In this document: in pieces, positions 43,346 through 58,700 of the stretch
Numbering within the stretch: the first letter of the stretch is position 1
Layout of the letters: every line of letters starts with the position of its first letter
Assembly (NCBI GenBank): GCA_944989445.1
Contig: CALYLW010000437.1
Span: 124,001 to 188,000 of the forward strand
Length of the DNA: 64,000 nucleotides
Direction of reading: 5' to 3'
Origin: Ampullaceana balthica
Taxonomy: Eukaryota > Mollusca > Gastropoda > Lymnaeidae
Made by a program: the position numbers and the translations under genes
Notes under the pieces: generated by a model
The model's input: only the letters and a program-made list of their open reading frames with translations
Database searches by the model: none
What the model was told of the DNA's origin: nothing

Positions 43346-45896
43346 AAATACAACTGATCTTATATTCGTTTTTAGCATATTAACCTAAAGGAAAGGGCTG
43401 CATTTTAATGTGGTAATAACAGATATCATTCTATCATTCATAGTTTCAATTAAGACAGAAGATCAGTGAATAGTAATAAATTTCCTTATATATATATATA
43501 CACATTTTATTATATATCTATTTGTATATAATACAATTGACATCTAATTTATAATAAACATGTTATAATGACTCACCCAAAAAAAAAGCCATTTAGCCAA
43601 ATAGTCATGATGCTGCAGCATTCAATCTTTCACCCTAATATACTCCCTATCAGAAGATGACATTGTGCATTCACACTATAGGGTATTCACTTAATTCACA
43701 GTTAAATAAATGTGTCAACAAAATATAACAAAATGGTCAACTCCCTTAATACCTGACAAAACAAATAGTTTAGATCTATTAACTACTGGTACATAACAAA
43801 AAGTAAACTTCAGTTCTATTGTTGGTAAACATTCATTAGAATGGAACAAAAAATTAGAAAACAGTTTCATATGTCATGCAATAGCATATTTTATAATATA
43901 AGTCAGCCAGTTAAAAGCTTTGCTAAATTATTATAACCCAACTTCAAGTTATGGAAGTAGCAGTGTAAGATTTGCTAGGGCAATTTTTTGTTAAAGTGCT
44001 AGGGTTAAACTTGTGCTAGCCAAATAAATGTAAACAGTGTATGTGGACAGCATCAACAATTTAATGTCAAAAACATGTATATCTAAAGTGGGATTTGGCC
44101 ATTAGGAATAAATTTATCAAATATATATGCACAATAAACTACCTAATTTATTTGATCCAATTACTAATAGTACTTGTATGTCTCTATACTGATCCTTGGT
44201 GTTAATATACATGTGATAGTTATGTGAAATGCATAAACTCCTGATTAAATAATCACGCCTGATACGTTCAATGATGTGAGTGTTTCACTTTCAGATTACA
44301 TTTGTTCAAGACAAAATCTAAGCCTAAAATAAAGGGCAATATATTTATTGTTGTTCCAAATATTTATGAAGACTGTCCTCCAGTAATACCAAAACCGGTA
44401 AAGCATGATGGCACCAAAAACTAGAAAGCAGATTTTTTTTAAAAATTCCCTTACAGTTATTTTTTGCAAAATCATAAATATTTTTTAAGACATATACAAC
44501 ACTAGTCAGGGGAGGCAAGAATGTTCAAAACAACTATTTTCTAACAATTCTTTTCTTCTCTATTTTGTATCTACAATATTAAAATTTTTCTTTGTCAAAC
44601 AATATTCCAGTTCCAGGTTTTACTGCAAACTTTTTTTTCTGCTGTTTACTTTTTACACTTTTCTGGTATTCTCACAACCCATATTTTTAGGACAGTTAAA
44701 AAGAGGTAATAAAATGTTTATTCCAGACTAAGCAATTCTCTTGTATCTCACTGAATGTTCCAAAACTCGTTTCCAGTGAAGGCTTTTAGAAGGACTTTAT
44801 GTTGTTTGGACTTTTGATTTTTCTCCCAAAGTTCCCTACCAGAAGTGCTATATATTTCCGTTTGATTTAACATTAGTGCTTATCTCCCCATTTCATACTT
44901 CAATACTTTATACAATCCTTTGTTAAAATTGTAAATACATTGATCAGAGGTTAAATTTAATATTGTTAATGGATCTCATAGTGTGTTGAAATCTATTATT
45001 TGTTTACTGAAATATGAAATGCAATGCAACTTATAATAAAAAATATAAGCAATGGTCACATCCACTCTACGATGACCAGATACTCTTAGCAGGAAACACT
45101 AGCAAACAACAGTCAGGGTGGAAAGAGTAATTATATACTAACTTCAAATTCAAAGCCACAGTATATCTTGACAAACTTTGAACATTTCGTGATTGGTGAT
45201 TTTGTTGAAATTCTTCATTTACATACATAACTGATATTCAAATGTTTTGATTCAAAATGTGAGACAACAGCATTATTCATGAATGGAATTTTGATCATAA
45301 ATATATTTTAAGTTCTACCATATTAACTTCACATAAATCTAATCAGAGTCAAGATCTAGAATTCCTAGTTAAAAATGTCATAAATAATTATTACATTTTT
45401 ATCTTCATTTATTTCCTTTGCCAGTTTAACATTTGAAAGTGATATGTATCAGATGACGTTTGTCAAAATTGATTACTTAAGTAGATTAAATTAACTGAAG
45501 ATATAAAACTTAACCTTAATTGTAATACCCATCTGTCTCTAGTTTCCTCTGTCTAGGCATCTAGTGATGAATTACTAATGTGATGTTTATTATTTTCACA
45601 TTATCAACAATACTAGAAAGAAACAACACTTAAACAAAATAACATTTAAAAACAGATAATTTTTTAAAGAAAATCCATCAGTTGATCTTAAGGATATTTG
45701 TATTGCTAAAACAGGGGAATATTAATAATTAAAATTTGTGATATATATACAAATAAAAACTTTACTTTACAATAGAACTTGTGATACCCTAATGTCTCCA
45801 TTAACCATTAAGTCAGATACATCAAAAATGCCCCAAACACACAGCCTTTCAAAATTTTATAGACTCAAAAAGTCACACAGCCAATCAATGAAGCTG
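43346..45896. other. intergenic, no gene recognised
   Basis: 2.5 kb of AT-rich sequence downstream of NUS1. I see no exon with conserved protein sequence, no RNA gene and no tandem array. A TTTATT (AATAAA on the minus strand) near 45583 is a possible NUS1 polyadenylation signal. Confidence 0.45.
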
Positions 45897-46369
45897 TAAC
45901 ATGGAGGATCACACCAAACACAACTAGACAAACTTTCTGTAACATGGAGGATCACACCAAACACAACTAGACAAACTTTCTGTAACATGGAGGATCACAC
46001 CAAACACAACTAGACAAACTTTCTGTAACATGGAGGATCACACCAAACACAACTAGACAAACTTTCTGTAACATGGAGGATCACACCAAACACAACTAGA
46101 CAACCTTTCTGTAACATGGAGGATCACACCAAACACAACTAGACAAACTTTCTGTAACATGGAGGATCACACCAAACACAACTAGACAAACTTTCTGTAA
46201 CATGGAGGATCACACCAAACACAAATAGACAAACTTTCTGTAACATGGAGGATCACACCAAACACAACTAGACAAACTTTCTATAACATGGAGGATCACA
46301 CCAAACACAACTAGACAAACTTTCTGTAACATGAAGGATCACACCAAACACAACTAGACAACTTTTCAA
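45897..46369. repeat. 43 bp minisatellite, 11 copies
   Basis: Unit TAACATGGAGGATCACACCA plus AACACAACTAGACAAACTTTCTG, broken here only for length. Very uniform, with a handful of single-base changes. It lies 298 bp or more downstream of the NUS1 stop codon and may be inside the 3' UTR. Confidence 0.96.
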
Positions 46370-46666
46370 ACAAATTCTAACAATGACTTGCTTTAAATTA
46401 AAATCACAAATTGTGCTTGCATTAACAATTTTTTAAATTAACACTACAGTATTTGCATGCACTGACCTCTGCCATACCTTACTGTTGACAACAGCAGCTG
46501 CAATTGGTGTAATTTCCTGAATACTTGAATCTCATCTGACAAAGTTGAACATAAACTTTACAATTAACATAATCAAGTCATGGAATTAATGGAATCAACT
46601 TAAACTTAAAATGATGGAGTGGAACATTTACAGTAACATGAGCTCAAATTTTCTGCATTGTGATTG

Positions 46667-46757
46667 CTACTTTCCAAAGCGCTGGCTTGTATTTCCAAAC
46701 TGTACTAGTAACGACAGGAATGATTTATAACTTAATCCTTTATGGGATGGTACAGTT
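46667..46757 (-). CDS. NUS1: NUS1 exon 5 (RxG C-terminus)
   Basis: 91 nt coding part: the acceptor GATTTCCCCAG precedes A-ACT-GTA-CCA, and the frame ends TTT-GGA-AAG-TAG. Protein [20 protein letters not shown], then GNTSQRFGK. It aligns residue for residue with the end of vertebrate NUS1 (PSH, LSY, F-S, Q-F/Y, QR-GK). The first A completes AT from exon 4 as Ile222. The exon is too short for an open-frame search. Confidence 0.93.
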
Positions 46758-49700
46758 CTGGGGAAATCAAAGAGCCAAAATTAGAGAAAATAATTGCTTT
46801 ATTAGTCAATGAGCTGTCTGACAATGACACTTTATTTGACATATGAATACTTAGCTTGTGGTGAATCATGCAATTGATAGATATCAAATGTAATACACTC
46901 TAGTGCCTGATATTTAATATTAAATATTCAAACAACTTTGATAATGCAAAATGAGAATTGTTTTATTTTCCAGCAAGATTTAATCTGTATTAAAATGCAA
47001 ATAAGATTATTTCTTTTTAATAATTACAGAAAACATGCATGGGAAAATTTAAAAGGCTTTCAAAAATAGCAAAGGAAAAAAAAATACTTACATTATCTCT
47101 GTGAGCCTTATTTGCCATGGTAAATAACCAAATAAGCTATCCACAGTTCCAAACTTGATACAAAGCTCAGGGTCAGGAAACTGCCAAGACTCTGTCAATA
47201 CATCATTGACTTTAATAATGAACCTGTTAGTGCTCTATACATTTTAACTAAGTCATTTGAAACATAAATCTTTTAAATGTTTTAAATGCATCAAACGTCA
47301 CATGTTCCACCTGGCAAACTAACTATTATGCTTCAGAGACCCCAGAATAAAGGAAATATTTCATCAAAATACAATTGTATTTCTTTAATTAGGTTTACAA
47401 ATATTAATTAATTTTAACAATGTTAAGACTATTACATCCACGAACTGATCTAATTACAGTCGAAACCGCTTAAGTCGATGGCGTTGGGGTATGAAAAATG
47501 GCGTCGACATAACCGATGATCGAGTTAAAACGAAAACCAATATGGTGGCAAAATATTAACATGTGCTTGAAATTTCTTTATGTACATGATTAATTAGTTA
47601 GGGTTAATTAGTGATGGGATGATTAATCGGAATCGTATCGGAACCCTAATATTTCTTCACTCTTTCCTAAGGTTGTAATGACCGTTCGTTTTTAAGGACC
47701 GTTTAAAATTTAAATATAACCATGGTTCCCACTCAGGAAAACGGGAAAAAGTCGGGAATTCTTAAAAATAAACTCTCGGTCTTGAAAGTCGGGAAAAGTT
47801 ATGCCTAATCGGGAATTTATATATATATATAATATAATATAATATATTTATGCCGAAGTAAAGGACTTTGATTACATCTCTGTCATATTTCGATTCCATT
47901 TAATGAAAAATAAGTTACCAGTTTATAATTGTCTGCGCATGCGCTAAAAGGTCAAAGTTTACGCTTCGCCGTGTCACAGTCGCGTTTGCCGTCGTATCAG
48001 CGAATTTAAAATACAAATAAACAAATCAATATGGTTATTTTAAGTTTAATGCTTTTGACGTGCAGGATATCTGTTACTTAACTATCAGAACGTTCTCGAA
48101 TTTCCTCAGTCAATCAAACTTGTAATATAAATAAAACTATTGTGGCCTTGACCGTTGATCACAGCACGCTGTGGGCTGTGTGTACTGTGTTAGATCTCGG
48201 CCGGCAAATAAGTCAAAGCGAATTTTTTTTAAAATCATTCCTTATCAGAAATGATTTCATTTCATCGTCACGCGCGTGTTAGTGTCACAGTCACGTATCT
48301 TACTGGTAACAAAGCAACAACAAACTTTTAAAAGAATAATAATTTATTAATTTTTTAATTAATTATATAAAAACCACCGTCTATTCTCGATACAAACCTT
48401 TATTTTCATTTCTAAAGATATTCGTTTATCTTTAAAAATAAAATGATTAATGCATCAGAAAATGAATTAAGTTTAATAATAATATAACATGCACTGCGAA
48501 ATAATGACGATTCACGACCTCTAACGCGATTGTCCAGTACCTCGGGTGAATACATACTCCATGGATACACTTTGAATTATAATTCACACACGCAAAACAT
48601 CCGGTAAAGTTCTTTGAAATCTCGTAGAATCACATAATAGCCAGAAGTCTCGAAGAAAAGCGAGATGTCAACACTGTTTTGAACTAAAAATGACAGAGTG
48701 CATTCCTAGGCCAACCGACGAAAATCGAGCTAAGCAAGTAAAGTTGCAAATATGGTCCTCTTTTGTGCTCGAGGTACTAGGTTTCGGCGACTTAGAAAAA
48801 TCGAACTAGCCGATGAAAAAATGCTAAGACAAAGAGAGAATTTGGCGCTTCCAATAAAAAACGTCGACATAATAGGGTGGTCGAGCTAACCGAGCTCGAG
48901 GTAAGTGGGTTCGACTGTATTATGTTCATGGCAAAAACATTAACAAGCAATATAGTTTCTTTATAAGTAAATATAGCAGTTAAGAGCAAAATTAATCAAT
49001 AAATAACACATTTATAATTTAGACGCAAAAATACTAGGGGTCTACCGATATCTGGATATCGGCATCGGTAGCATGTAAAGGTCCCGATATTGACGTCACC
49101 GATATTTCATAATAAGTGACATTTTGACCCCAAAAAAAAAGGAAACAAAAAAAACTATCATTTAGATTTACAATATCTCGACAATTAATATATCGACCCC
49201 GATACCGGTATTGAAATAGTCAAAAGAGTCCTAGTATTAATATGTGCAGCCACGATACAGTGTGCCATGTGCTTTGATATTGTTTAGGTATCGGCCGATT
49301 TTCGTATACTCAGAAATACTGTGTAAATAGTGCCGATGCCAAGTATACCGTAATTGCTCTAATGAAGAGCTCAAGGGAAGAAACGGCTATGTCACATTTT
49401 TGTGCTTTTGAGATATTCAAGTTTAAAAGTTCATAATTATTGAGATTTCTTAGAAATTAACTAAATAGATTTGAATTTTTAATAGGGTCAGGGACATAGT
49501 TTTTTCATAAAACCTTATTCAGAGCATTCAATTTTTGATCCTCTATCAGATACAAAGGTTAACTACAAAATTTCAAAAATGTCACTTAGCCGTTTCTTCC
49601 CTTGTGGTCTTCAAATGTAAAACATGTAAACATTATGTTCACGTAATTGCTCTAATAGCAAAGATGCACGCAGAATCGCAGATGTCTAAAACATTTCGTT

Positions 49701-52700
49701 TCGTATGGAATAACAAAATGTACCGTGTGAAGACTTGTTGTCATTGGCAACTATTCAACCTTCAGCCTCATTTTCACTCTATTACTATTGTACTTTGTTC
49801 TCATTGTTTCATTCATAAAAGGTGGCCGTGTGCAAAAGCCATTAAACTATTGGTTAGAATTAATAATTATGAGTCAAGGTTGAAGTTTCAAAACGAGTAC
49901 CTAATATGCTTGTACATTTTTATAAAGGACGGTTCGTTTTGTTGAGTCCCATGTAGGTCATGATCTGGAACTTGTAAACACATCGGAAACTTCGTTCCGG
50001 AAAAAAAAATCGGTAATTTCGGCAATATGGGTAGACCCCTTAATTATAAGATATAAATAATTACGAGTGATAAATTTAAGAATGACGTCATCAAATATGA
50101 CCGCTGTTATTTTTGTCCTAACAAATACTCATATCGGCACTCATATGGTATAAAAATATCGGTAATATCGGCAAAAATGCTTATCGGTAGACCCCTAATA
50201 TGAAATATAAATAATTAAGAGTTATAAATTTAAGAATGACGTCATCAAATAAGACTGCTGGTTTTTGTCCTAACAAATATTCATATCGGAAAAAAAATAT
50301 CGGTAATATCGGCGAAAATCCATATCGGTAGTCCCCTAATATAAAAGATAAATAATTGGAGTGATAAATTTAAGAATGATGTCATCAAATATGACCGCTG
50401 GTTTTTGTCCTAACAAATACCCTATCGGCACTCATATCGGCAAAAAATATCGGTAATATCGGCAAAAATGCATGTCGGTAGTCCCCTAATATAAAAGATA
50501 AATAATTACGAGTGATAAATGTAAGAATGACGTCATCAAATATGACCGCTGGTTTTTGTCCTAACAAATACTCATATTGGCAAGAAAAATATCGGTAATA
50601 TCGGTATCGGCAATAAGGCATATCGGTAGACCCCTAAAAAATACACAAATTTTTTTGATGATACATGTACTTTGATATTCTTTTAACAAAAGAAAAACAT
50701 GCTACACTTATCAAAACAGACACATAACCCATTAAAGACATTTTTACCTTGAAAAAAGCTATCCACATTTGAAGGTACGATATCATCAATCTTCAACAAT
50801 CCATTATTTACATTACGACAAAGCTGTCTAGCCATATCTACTATTCGTCTATGACCGTCTTCGACACATAGTAAATGAACTTTAGCTTGTTGAACTTTTG
50901 ATGTACCTAGGTAAGAAATGATTTCACAGATTCATACCTGCTAATGATCAAAATGCATATTCTGAAAAGTAATTGTGTTTAAATACCTTTTAAACTACAC
51001 AACTGTAACATCATGTTGAATTTTGCCAAGAACTCACAAATTATTAACTACAATTATGTAGGTCAATATGATTATTAAAAGCTGTGTTTCCGCTCCCACT
51101 ACAAATTATTATAATGGAAATGAAAATATTTAAGCTTTCAACTTTGTATTGCTACACTCAATAAACTTTATTAAACAGTCAATCAATACATTACTAAATT
51201 ATTTATTTTTTTTTAAATTGATACGTACCTGCATTTGATTGGGTTACAGGATGTGAAGATGAAAATAGCTGAATGTCATAATTACATTTATCTTGTCCTA
51301 TGATTTCTTCTCTACTCTCATCTATGTCTTTCAGCAACTGTACACTGTTTCGTTTAATTTCACCTAAGGAAAAATATCAGAAAAGGTGATATGGCATACA
51401 CATTTTTAAATGAACAGAAATCAATGGCAAATTAACGTTACCTACAAGAGGCGGACAACATCCTTGTCTAGTTAAGTCTAGTCTTATCCACTTGAAGCAT
51501 TTTCATTTTCTACTTATTAATCTTTTGCCTTTTTTTTAGTACCATCATTATAAAATGTAATTTGACCTTACCTCCTTGTGTTTTGTTTACAACTCATACA
51601 TTTTCCAATTTAGCAACTAAACAAAATTCATTTATTATCTTTCTGTCTACGCCTTACCATAAAATTATGACTATCAGATTACATGATAAAAAAAATAAAA
51701 TATTATAGAGCTGTAACTAATAAAAATTATACAAAATCCATTGAGTCTAATAAGATAATTACGGTACTCAATTATTATTCAAAGAGTAGCATCCAGCCAT
51801 GGGACCTATAGAACATTTGTCCAGCAGGCATATCCCATGACCACTTGGCCAGCTAGCCGAAATAAAAACACAACATTTTCTCAGTCAGTTTTTTTTCATA
51901 TAACTAGCTTCATACTTTGGTTAGAGGGCCTGTGTGGTAAAAAGAAGGTAAACTCAGGGACCTCAGCCAGAAAAAGGATGTCAGTCGGGACTCGGCATAT
52001 ATTTTTTAAAAGGGGGAGTATAATAGTTTTTCTTTTGAAAGCAAATAAGAAAAACCCGTAAAAAACCAAGTTTTTGACTATAAATCCTTTATGTACGAGA
52101 AGAATTTAAAAGAATGTTCATTATAATACGCAGCGCCAGACCATCCAGAAATACAAAATTTCAGTTGTGTTGTAAAACATGTTTAATATAATGCGCACCG
52201 ATCAGGAATATGTTTATAAAAAGAGCTGTCAATAAAATACGCACCTTATTGCGCGACAGAAAGGTTGTTCAATATAATACGCACCGCGACGCTCTATCTC
52301 AAAAAATAGCATGATACATAGGAATAAATAAAATAATCTAAAAAATCAATAATTTAATTACGGTACATGCGATCGATCTGAAATTTTGATACATTGTTTT
52401 TATCATCGGTACGAAACTGCCTGCAAAATTTCAGCTCGCTATCTTGCGAGCAAGTAGGTTAAAAATCGATTCAAAGTTTTGGCGACAAGCAAGCAAACAA
52501 GCAAGGTCGGTCGGCCGCAGACACCACGAGTTAATATAAAGGATTTAAAAAAGATAGAGATGCTGTTACATTCAGATGTATATAACATTTTGTCATTCTT
52601 TCTAAGAAAATCACAAAGATACACTACAATTTTCACAAATTTATAATTAAGTCAGAACAACATTCTCTGAAAGTCTAACTAAAAAATTTAAGTTAAGTCT

Positions 52701-55700
52701 AACTTAATTTATTACTTTTTTTATTACACGCTTTTATTTAAGTATGTTGTATGCGTCCATCCATCCATCCGTCAAATCTTGTAACGTAAAATTAAACCAC
52801 TTCTGATGATCCTAGAGATCTTAAAATTTTACCTCAGATAGATCACGGATGACAATACATTGTATCAAAATTTCAGATCGATCCAATGTACCGTAATTAA
52901 ATTAATGCATTTTTAGTTTAAGTCTATATTATAGACTCACATCAATGAACCACACCTCAATTGCCCTAGAGTGATAAAAGTCATTTCAATGAGTTGTCGT
53001 TAGAAGTGGATTGTAAAGAGTTTTTACTATAAGTTTAAAAAGAAAAAATCTCTATCAAGAACAACTCTCTATCATGTACAAGGCTGCGAAACATAAATAT
53101 AAATTTGTATGAATATTAATAAACATTAAAAGTTTCACAACTTTGATCATATACATGCCACTATCATATTAATTAGAAATATTTATCTATATGCAAAAGA
53201 ATAGGTGCAAAGAGAAATGAGTTGTGATGGGCACCCCTCGTTTTTATGTGCAGTGGACAGGTTCACGGATTTCACCTGTTACAATAGAAAATTTTTATTT
53301 TCTTCTATATGTAAATAAAAGCGTGTCCTTTTCAAAAGGAAAAAGATTTTAAAATATTTTATTATATATACATTTTATGCACGTAGAACTACAGTGTACT
53401 GTAACTGGAGTATGAGTCGAGTTTTTCAAAATGTCAAGGCCGAAATCAGGGGCTCAAATTATACAAGCATAACCTATTTCATAAAATGGTATCAACACGA
53501 TACATGCTATTAAATTATACTATATAATTGATATTATTCCACCCAAATCTGGTCCAAAAAAATCCTACCAGCCACCAAAAAATCCTAACATCCAACCGAC
53601 AAGTACAAGTTATTATTCGGACAAGTAAAAGTATATATTCGACAAATAAAAATTTAAACTGTTTGGCTATATCCGAGCCAGGAAACATCTGTTGAAAAAT
53701 GCTGCCTATGTCGTCTGAGCTTCGAGCACTGGAGTGGCTAGAAACTAGGTGCATTGTCCACCGAACCTCTGCTTTTAGAGTATCTGCAACTTTAAGAGTT
53801 GGCTGTTTAGTTGTAGTTGAAGTTGGATTAGATGTAGTTGAAGTGGCAGTCTGATTCAGAGATGATGGAGGTGTTGATTTTGTTGCAAAACTAAGCATTG
53901 ACCTGCTACCACGATGACTTGCACTGGCCCGCATGTGCTTTTGTGAAGACATATGGGTGTTCAAGGCTTTTATGCCTGACGATCCTATAAGGTAAGCTTG
54001 ACCACAGTACTTGCACTTGAACTTTTCACGATTTTCACTTAGTTGTTCAAGCCACTCAGAGTAAGAAGTGTCTTTTAACCAGTCTGAATTAAAATAACAT
54101 TTCACCCATGTTGATGGGATAAATAGTGTTTTTTTGTAATAGTATACAAATTGTCAATATCTGCATAGTGAAGTAAGGAACAAAATTAAACTGACAAAAA
54201 GTAAACTAGTCTTAAGACTTTAGTCAAGAATTTGCCTACTGCAGCCTACATTAAAAAATGTTAGTTAACACACTTTAAATTGTAACCATTTAACTAGACT
54301 AGAATCTAGATTTCTATATGTTTAGCACATAATTTTCAACACTGAACAGGACTGATTTTTAATCTATTTAATCATAAAAAATAAGCTTTGATTTGAAACA
54401 GAATCTAGATCTAAACCTATTTAAATAGTTGCTTTAATAGTTGTGACTTTGGCATACCGTGACTGTTTAAATATTTTTAAAGAAATTAACTGAACTAGAT
54501 CTAGATTTTAGACGTGGCTAGGCTAAGCCTAAGGTTTTTTTCGTTTTTAATTTTCACAAAATACTAGATTAGAGAGATCTATTGACTTCAAGCAGACAAA
54601 ATGGCAACTGCTGCTAAAGCAGCTAAACAATAAGCACAAAAATCGTAGTTAACACTGCTCCCATAAATTTTTTGGAGATATAACAAAATTAAATTAATAA
54701 CTGGAATGAATCTTCATACTTTTCTTGACGTTTTATAACCGTTTTTAAGAAAATATGTTGATTTATAAAGATACAGGGCCTTGTCAAAGTTTTGAATCGA
54801 ATGGTCATTTTTTTTCTCTCTCTTCCCCTTACTTAGAATCTAGACTAGCTATTTTGCTGTCAAACATAGATCTATATCTGCCTTAACTTAAAAGTATCCC
54901 CCATTAAAAACTTTTACAATACTTTAATAGTTGGGGATAGATATCTATTATTTACTCAGATCATGATATATTTTATAACCAAAATCTTAATATGAATATC
55001 TAGATCTAGTATATTACACTAATTACTATTACGCGGTTACTAGATCTATACTATGGCTAAGCGTAAGTAATTTCACAATTTCTATCTGTTTCAATCACAG
55101 TGCACTAGATGTGTACATTGCCATCTTTAACGAGAATTATTTTGTTTAATATCTGTAATTTGTTTGTATAAGTTTAGTTTTTGACTTTTGTTTAAAACAC
55201 ACATTTAAAAAAATAATAAAACTATAGATATATCTACCTAAAACTAAACCAGGTCAACAACTTACGATTTCCGTACACAGCACACAAAAAATGATATTAA
55301 TCCAATTATTTAACCATTAAATGTAAATCATTTTCACATGCTTCAGATTGAAATCGTAGAATGTCAAACAAATGTAGATGACATTAATTAATTCCAAGGT
55401 AAAGTCCATTTAAATCAGAATGTGCACAATATTCACAGTATGCTAGGTAAGATGTTTTAACAATGAAATACAGATAACAATGAATGAGTTTGTGATTAAA
55501 TGATGAATAAAAATCAAGAAATTCGGCGCCATAGGTGGTCGTAGGATCATAATATCGATAAAGGTTTGCTTTAGTTCAGCCTCACAAAGTAACATACAGA
55601 ATTGTATTACGTTAAATCTCATATCGATATGGACAGGGGACTCTGTCATAGGTTAACAACAGTTTTTATACCGCTGCGAACTATTGGTATTTCCAAACCA

Positions 55701-58700
55701 AAACAATGTGCAACGTGAGCTTCGTCATTCATTTATTTATATCTTTTATCCGACTGAGGAACGTTTATCCTACCGAGATTTTGTTTATCCGACCGAGGAT
55801 CGTTTATCCGACCAAAAACCGAATTATCCGACCACAAAATTTTTATCCGACTAAAATCCGACTTCGGTGGACACACTGTTATATGTTACACTAAAACCAT
55901 AGTATGAGTGGTGAATTCAGTTACAAATGCACGACTGACACAAACATGAGTTTACCATGGCGATCATTGAAGAAATGTCAAATCCGAGGCTTATACTCGA
56001 GATCAACTTATACGAGTATAAAAGGTAATTTAAATAAAAGAAGAAAATCTTCTATACAAAACATCATAACTTGAATTTTCAAAAATTATTTTTGAGTCCC
56101 ATTTGAAAAACATAATTTATAATTAAAGATTTTAGCTGTATATTTAAAATATTTGACATTTATTGACTGCTTTGAAAAACTTTAATATTAGAGCAGTAAA
56201 TTGGGTAGTTCTTTAAAATAAATCAATTTGTTAAGCTACTATTGAAACAGAAAGAAAATAAGGACCGTATAAGTTTGAGAAATAATAAATTGGTCGAATT
56301 AAGATTCCAATTTATAAGGCAGTCTTGTCACTTGACTCAGGTCACCTCATCTTAAGTATCTGTTCTATGAGTCTGCTTTGCGTACTTATAGCTCCTCACC
56401 AATATTCCCTTTAAGCTACGCAGATATCTGACCTGTGCCATACAGCATTTTAGTTTAGAATTAATTTAAACAGCACAGCAAATTTTATTTAAACAAACTG
56501 AACAAAAAATGGATGCTAAGCAACTTTGCATCAAAACGGTCTTTTGGATAATTTAAAATAACCATTCTTATCCTAAAAGATGAAGTCGGTATGATAATAA
56601 CATAAATAAATTTATAGCAATTTTTTAAATTTCATAACCACTCGATCGCGATATGGGAAATCCTTACGGGACTGAGGCGGAAGTTTACCAAAAACCTTAT
56701 ATTTCTTATCTAATTTTCATGCACAAAAAAAGAATGTATTTGTATTAAATACGGCTGTGTTTGATCTGAAAACGGTAATTTTTCAAATTCCAATCCGATG
56801 GAATTTTTTTAAAAAATCAGTCGGATTCGAATTTGCTCAAAAAACGTCGAAGTTCGAATGTCGTCGGATTCTAATTTGAAGTTCGTCACATCCCTACTCA
56901 CCATTAGCTAGGGGTCTACCGATATGCCTTTTTGCCGATATTGCCGATACTACCGATATTTTTTTTGCCGATATGAGTATTTGTTAGGACAAAAACCAGC
57001 GGTCATATTTGATGACGTCATTCTTAAATTTATCACTCGTAATTATTTTTCTTTTATATTAGGGGACTACCGACATGCAATTTTGCCGATATTACCGATA
57101 TTTTTTGCCGATATGAGTGCCGATAGGGTATTTGTTAGGACAAAAAAACCAGCGGTCATATTTGATGACATCATTCTTAAATTTATCAGTCCTAATTATT
57201 TATCTTTTATGTTAGGGGACTACCGATATGGATTTTTGCCGATATTACCGATATTTTTTTCCGATATGAGTATTTGTTAGGACAAAAATAACAGCGGTCA
57301 TATTTGATGACGCCATTCTTAAATTTATCACTCGTGATTATTTATATCTTATAATTAAGGGGTCTACCGATATTCAGTTTTGCCGAAATTACCGATTTTT
57401 TTCCCCCGAAACGAAGTTTCCGATGTGTTTACAAGTTCCAGATCATGACCTACATGGGACACAACAAAACGAACCGTCCTTTATAAAAATGTACAAGCAT
57501 ATTAGGTACTCGTTTTGAAACTTCAACCTTGACTCATAATTATTTATTCTAACCAATAGTTTAATGGCTTTTGCACACGGCCACCTTTTATGAATGAAAC
57601 AATGAGAACAAAGTACAATAGTAATAGAGTGAAAATAGGCTGAAGGTTGAATGGTTGCCAATGACAACAAGTCTTCACACGGTACATTTTGTTATTCCAT
57701 ACGAAACGAAATGTTTTAGACATCTGCGATTCTGCGTGCATCTTTGCTATTAGAGCAATTACAAGAACATGATGTTTACATGTTATACATTTATTAGAGC
57801 AATTACGGTATACTTGGCATCGGCACTATTTACACAGTATTTCTGAGTATACGAAAATCGGCTGATACCTAAACAATATCAAAGCACATGGCACACTGTA
57901 TCGTGGCTGCACATATTAATACTAGGACTCTTTTGACTATTTCAATACCGGTATCGGGGTCGATATATTAATTTGTCGAGATATTGTAAATCTAAATGAT
58001 AGTTTTTTTGTTTCCGTTTTTTTTTGGGGTCAAAATGTCACTTATTATGAAATATCGGTGACGTCAATATCGGGACCTTTACATGCTACCGATACTGCCG
58101 ATATCGGTAGACCCCTACCATTAGCACTTGGGGGGGGGGCCGGGGGGCTAACAACGATCCCCCATCTTATCTGTTTCAGACGCTCCTTCTATACAGAAGA
58201 TTATTGCATCCTACGCTTATCTATGGTTTGTGTTTAGTCCTGCATTCTTATTAGAGTTTTAAATGTTGATAAAGTGTTGGCTTTCCTGGTTTCTTCAGGC
58301 AACCCATTCCACGCCCGAATTCCGGACGGGAAGAACGAAAATTTGTATGAGTTTGTTCTTGCATACGGAATAAGAAAGGTGTTTTTATCTTCTACGTACT
58401 GCTCATATGACTCTGGGATCCCCCAAATCCCCGAGTCATGTGAGCAGGACCTAGAGTCTGAGGTTGATTACTCACACATAAACTTGTATATTTTGGGGTA
58501 ACGAGCAAAAAAGTTTGCCGACGGAGCTGCGGTTAAATCACATATGCTTTGATGTCAACATCAAACGACACAGTGTAACAATTTCATACGTTATCTTGTG
58601 AGTTCTCAAACTTAAGGATTATAATTAGATTTAATTTTCGTCTCTTGATAGCTTACGCCAACCAGCGTTTGATGGCCTACCGACCGACCGGCACATTGAG

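Noticed and set aside
49535..49945. 136-codon frame as a hAT-encoded protein
   Set aside because: The inverted copy at 56909-58117 breaks this frame, and no transposase motif is present.
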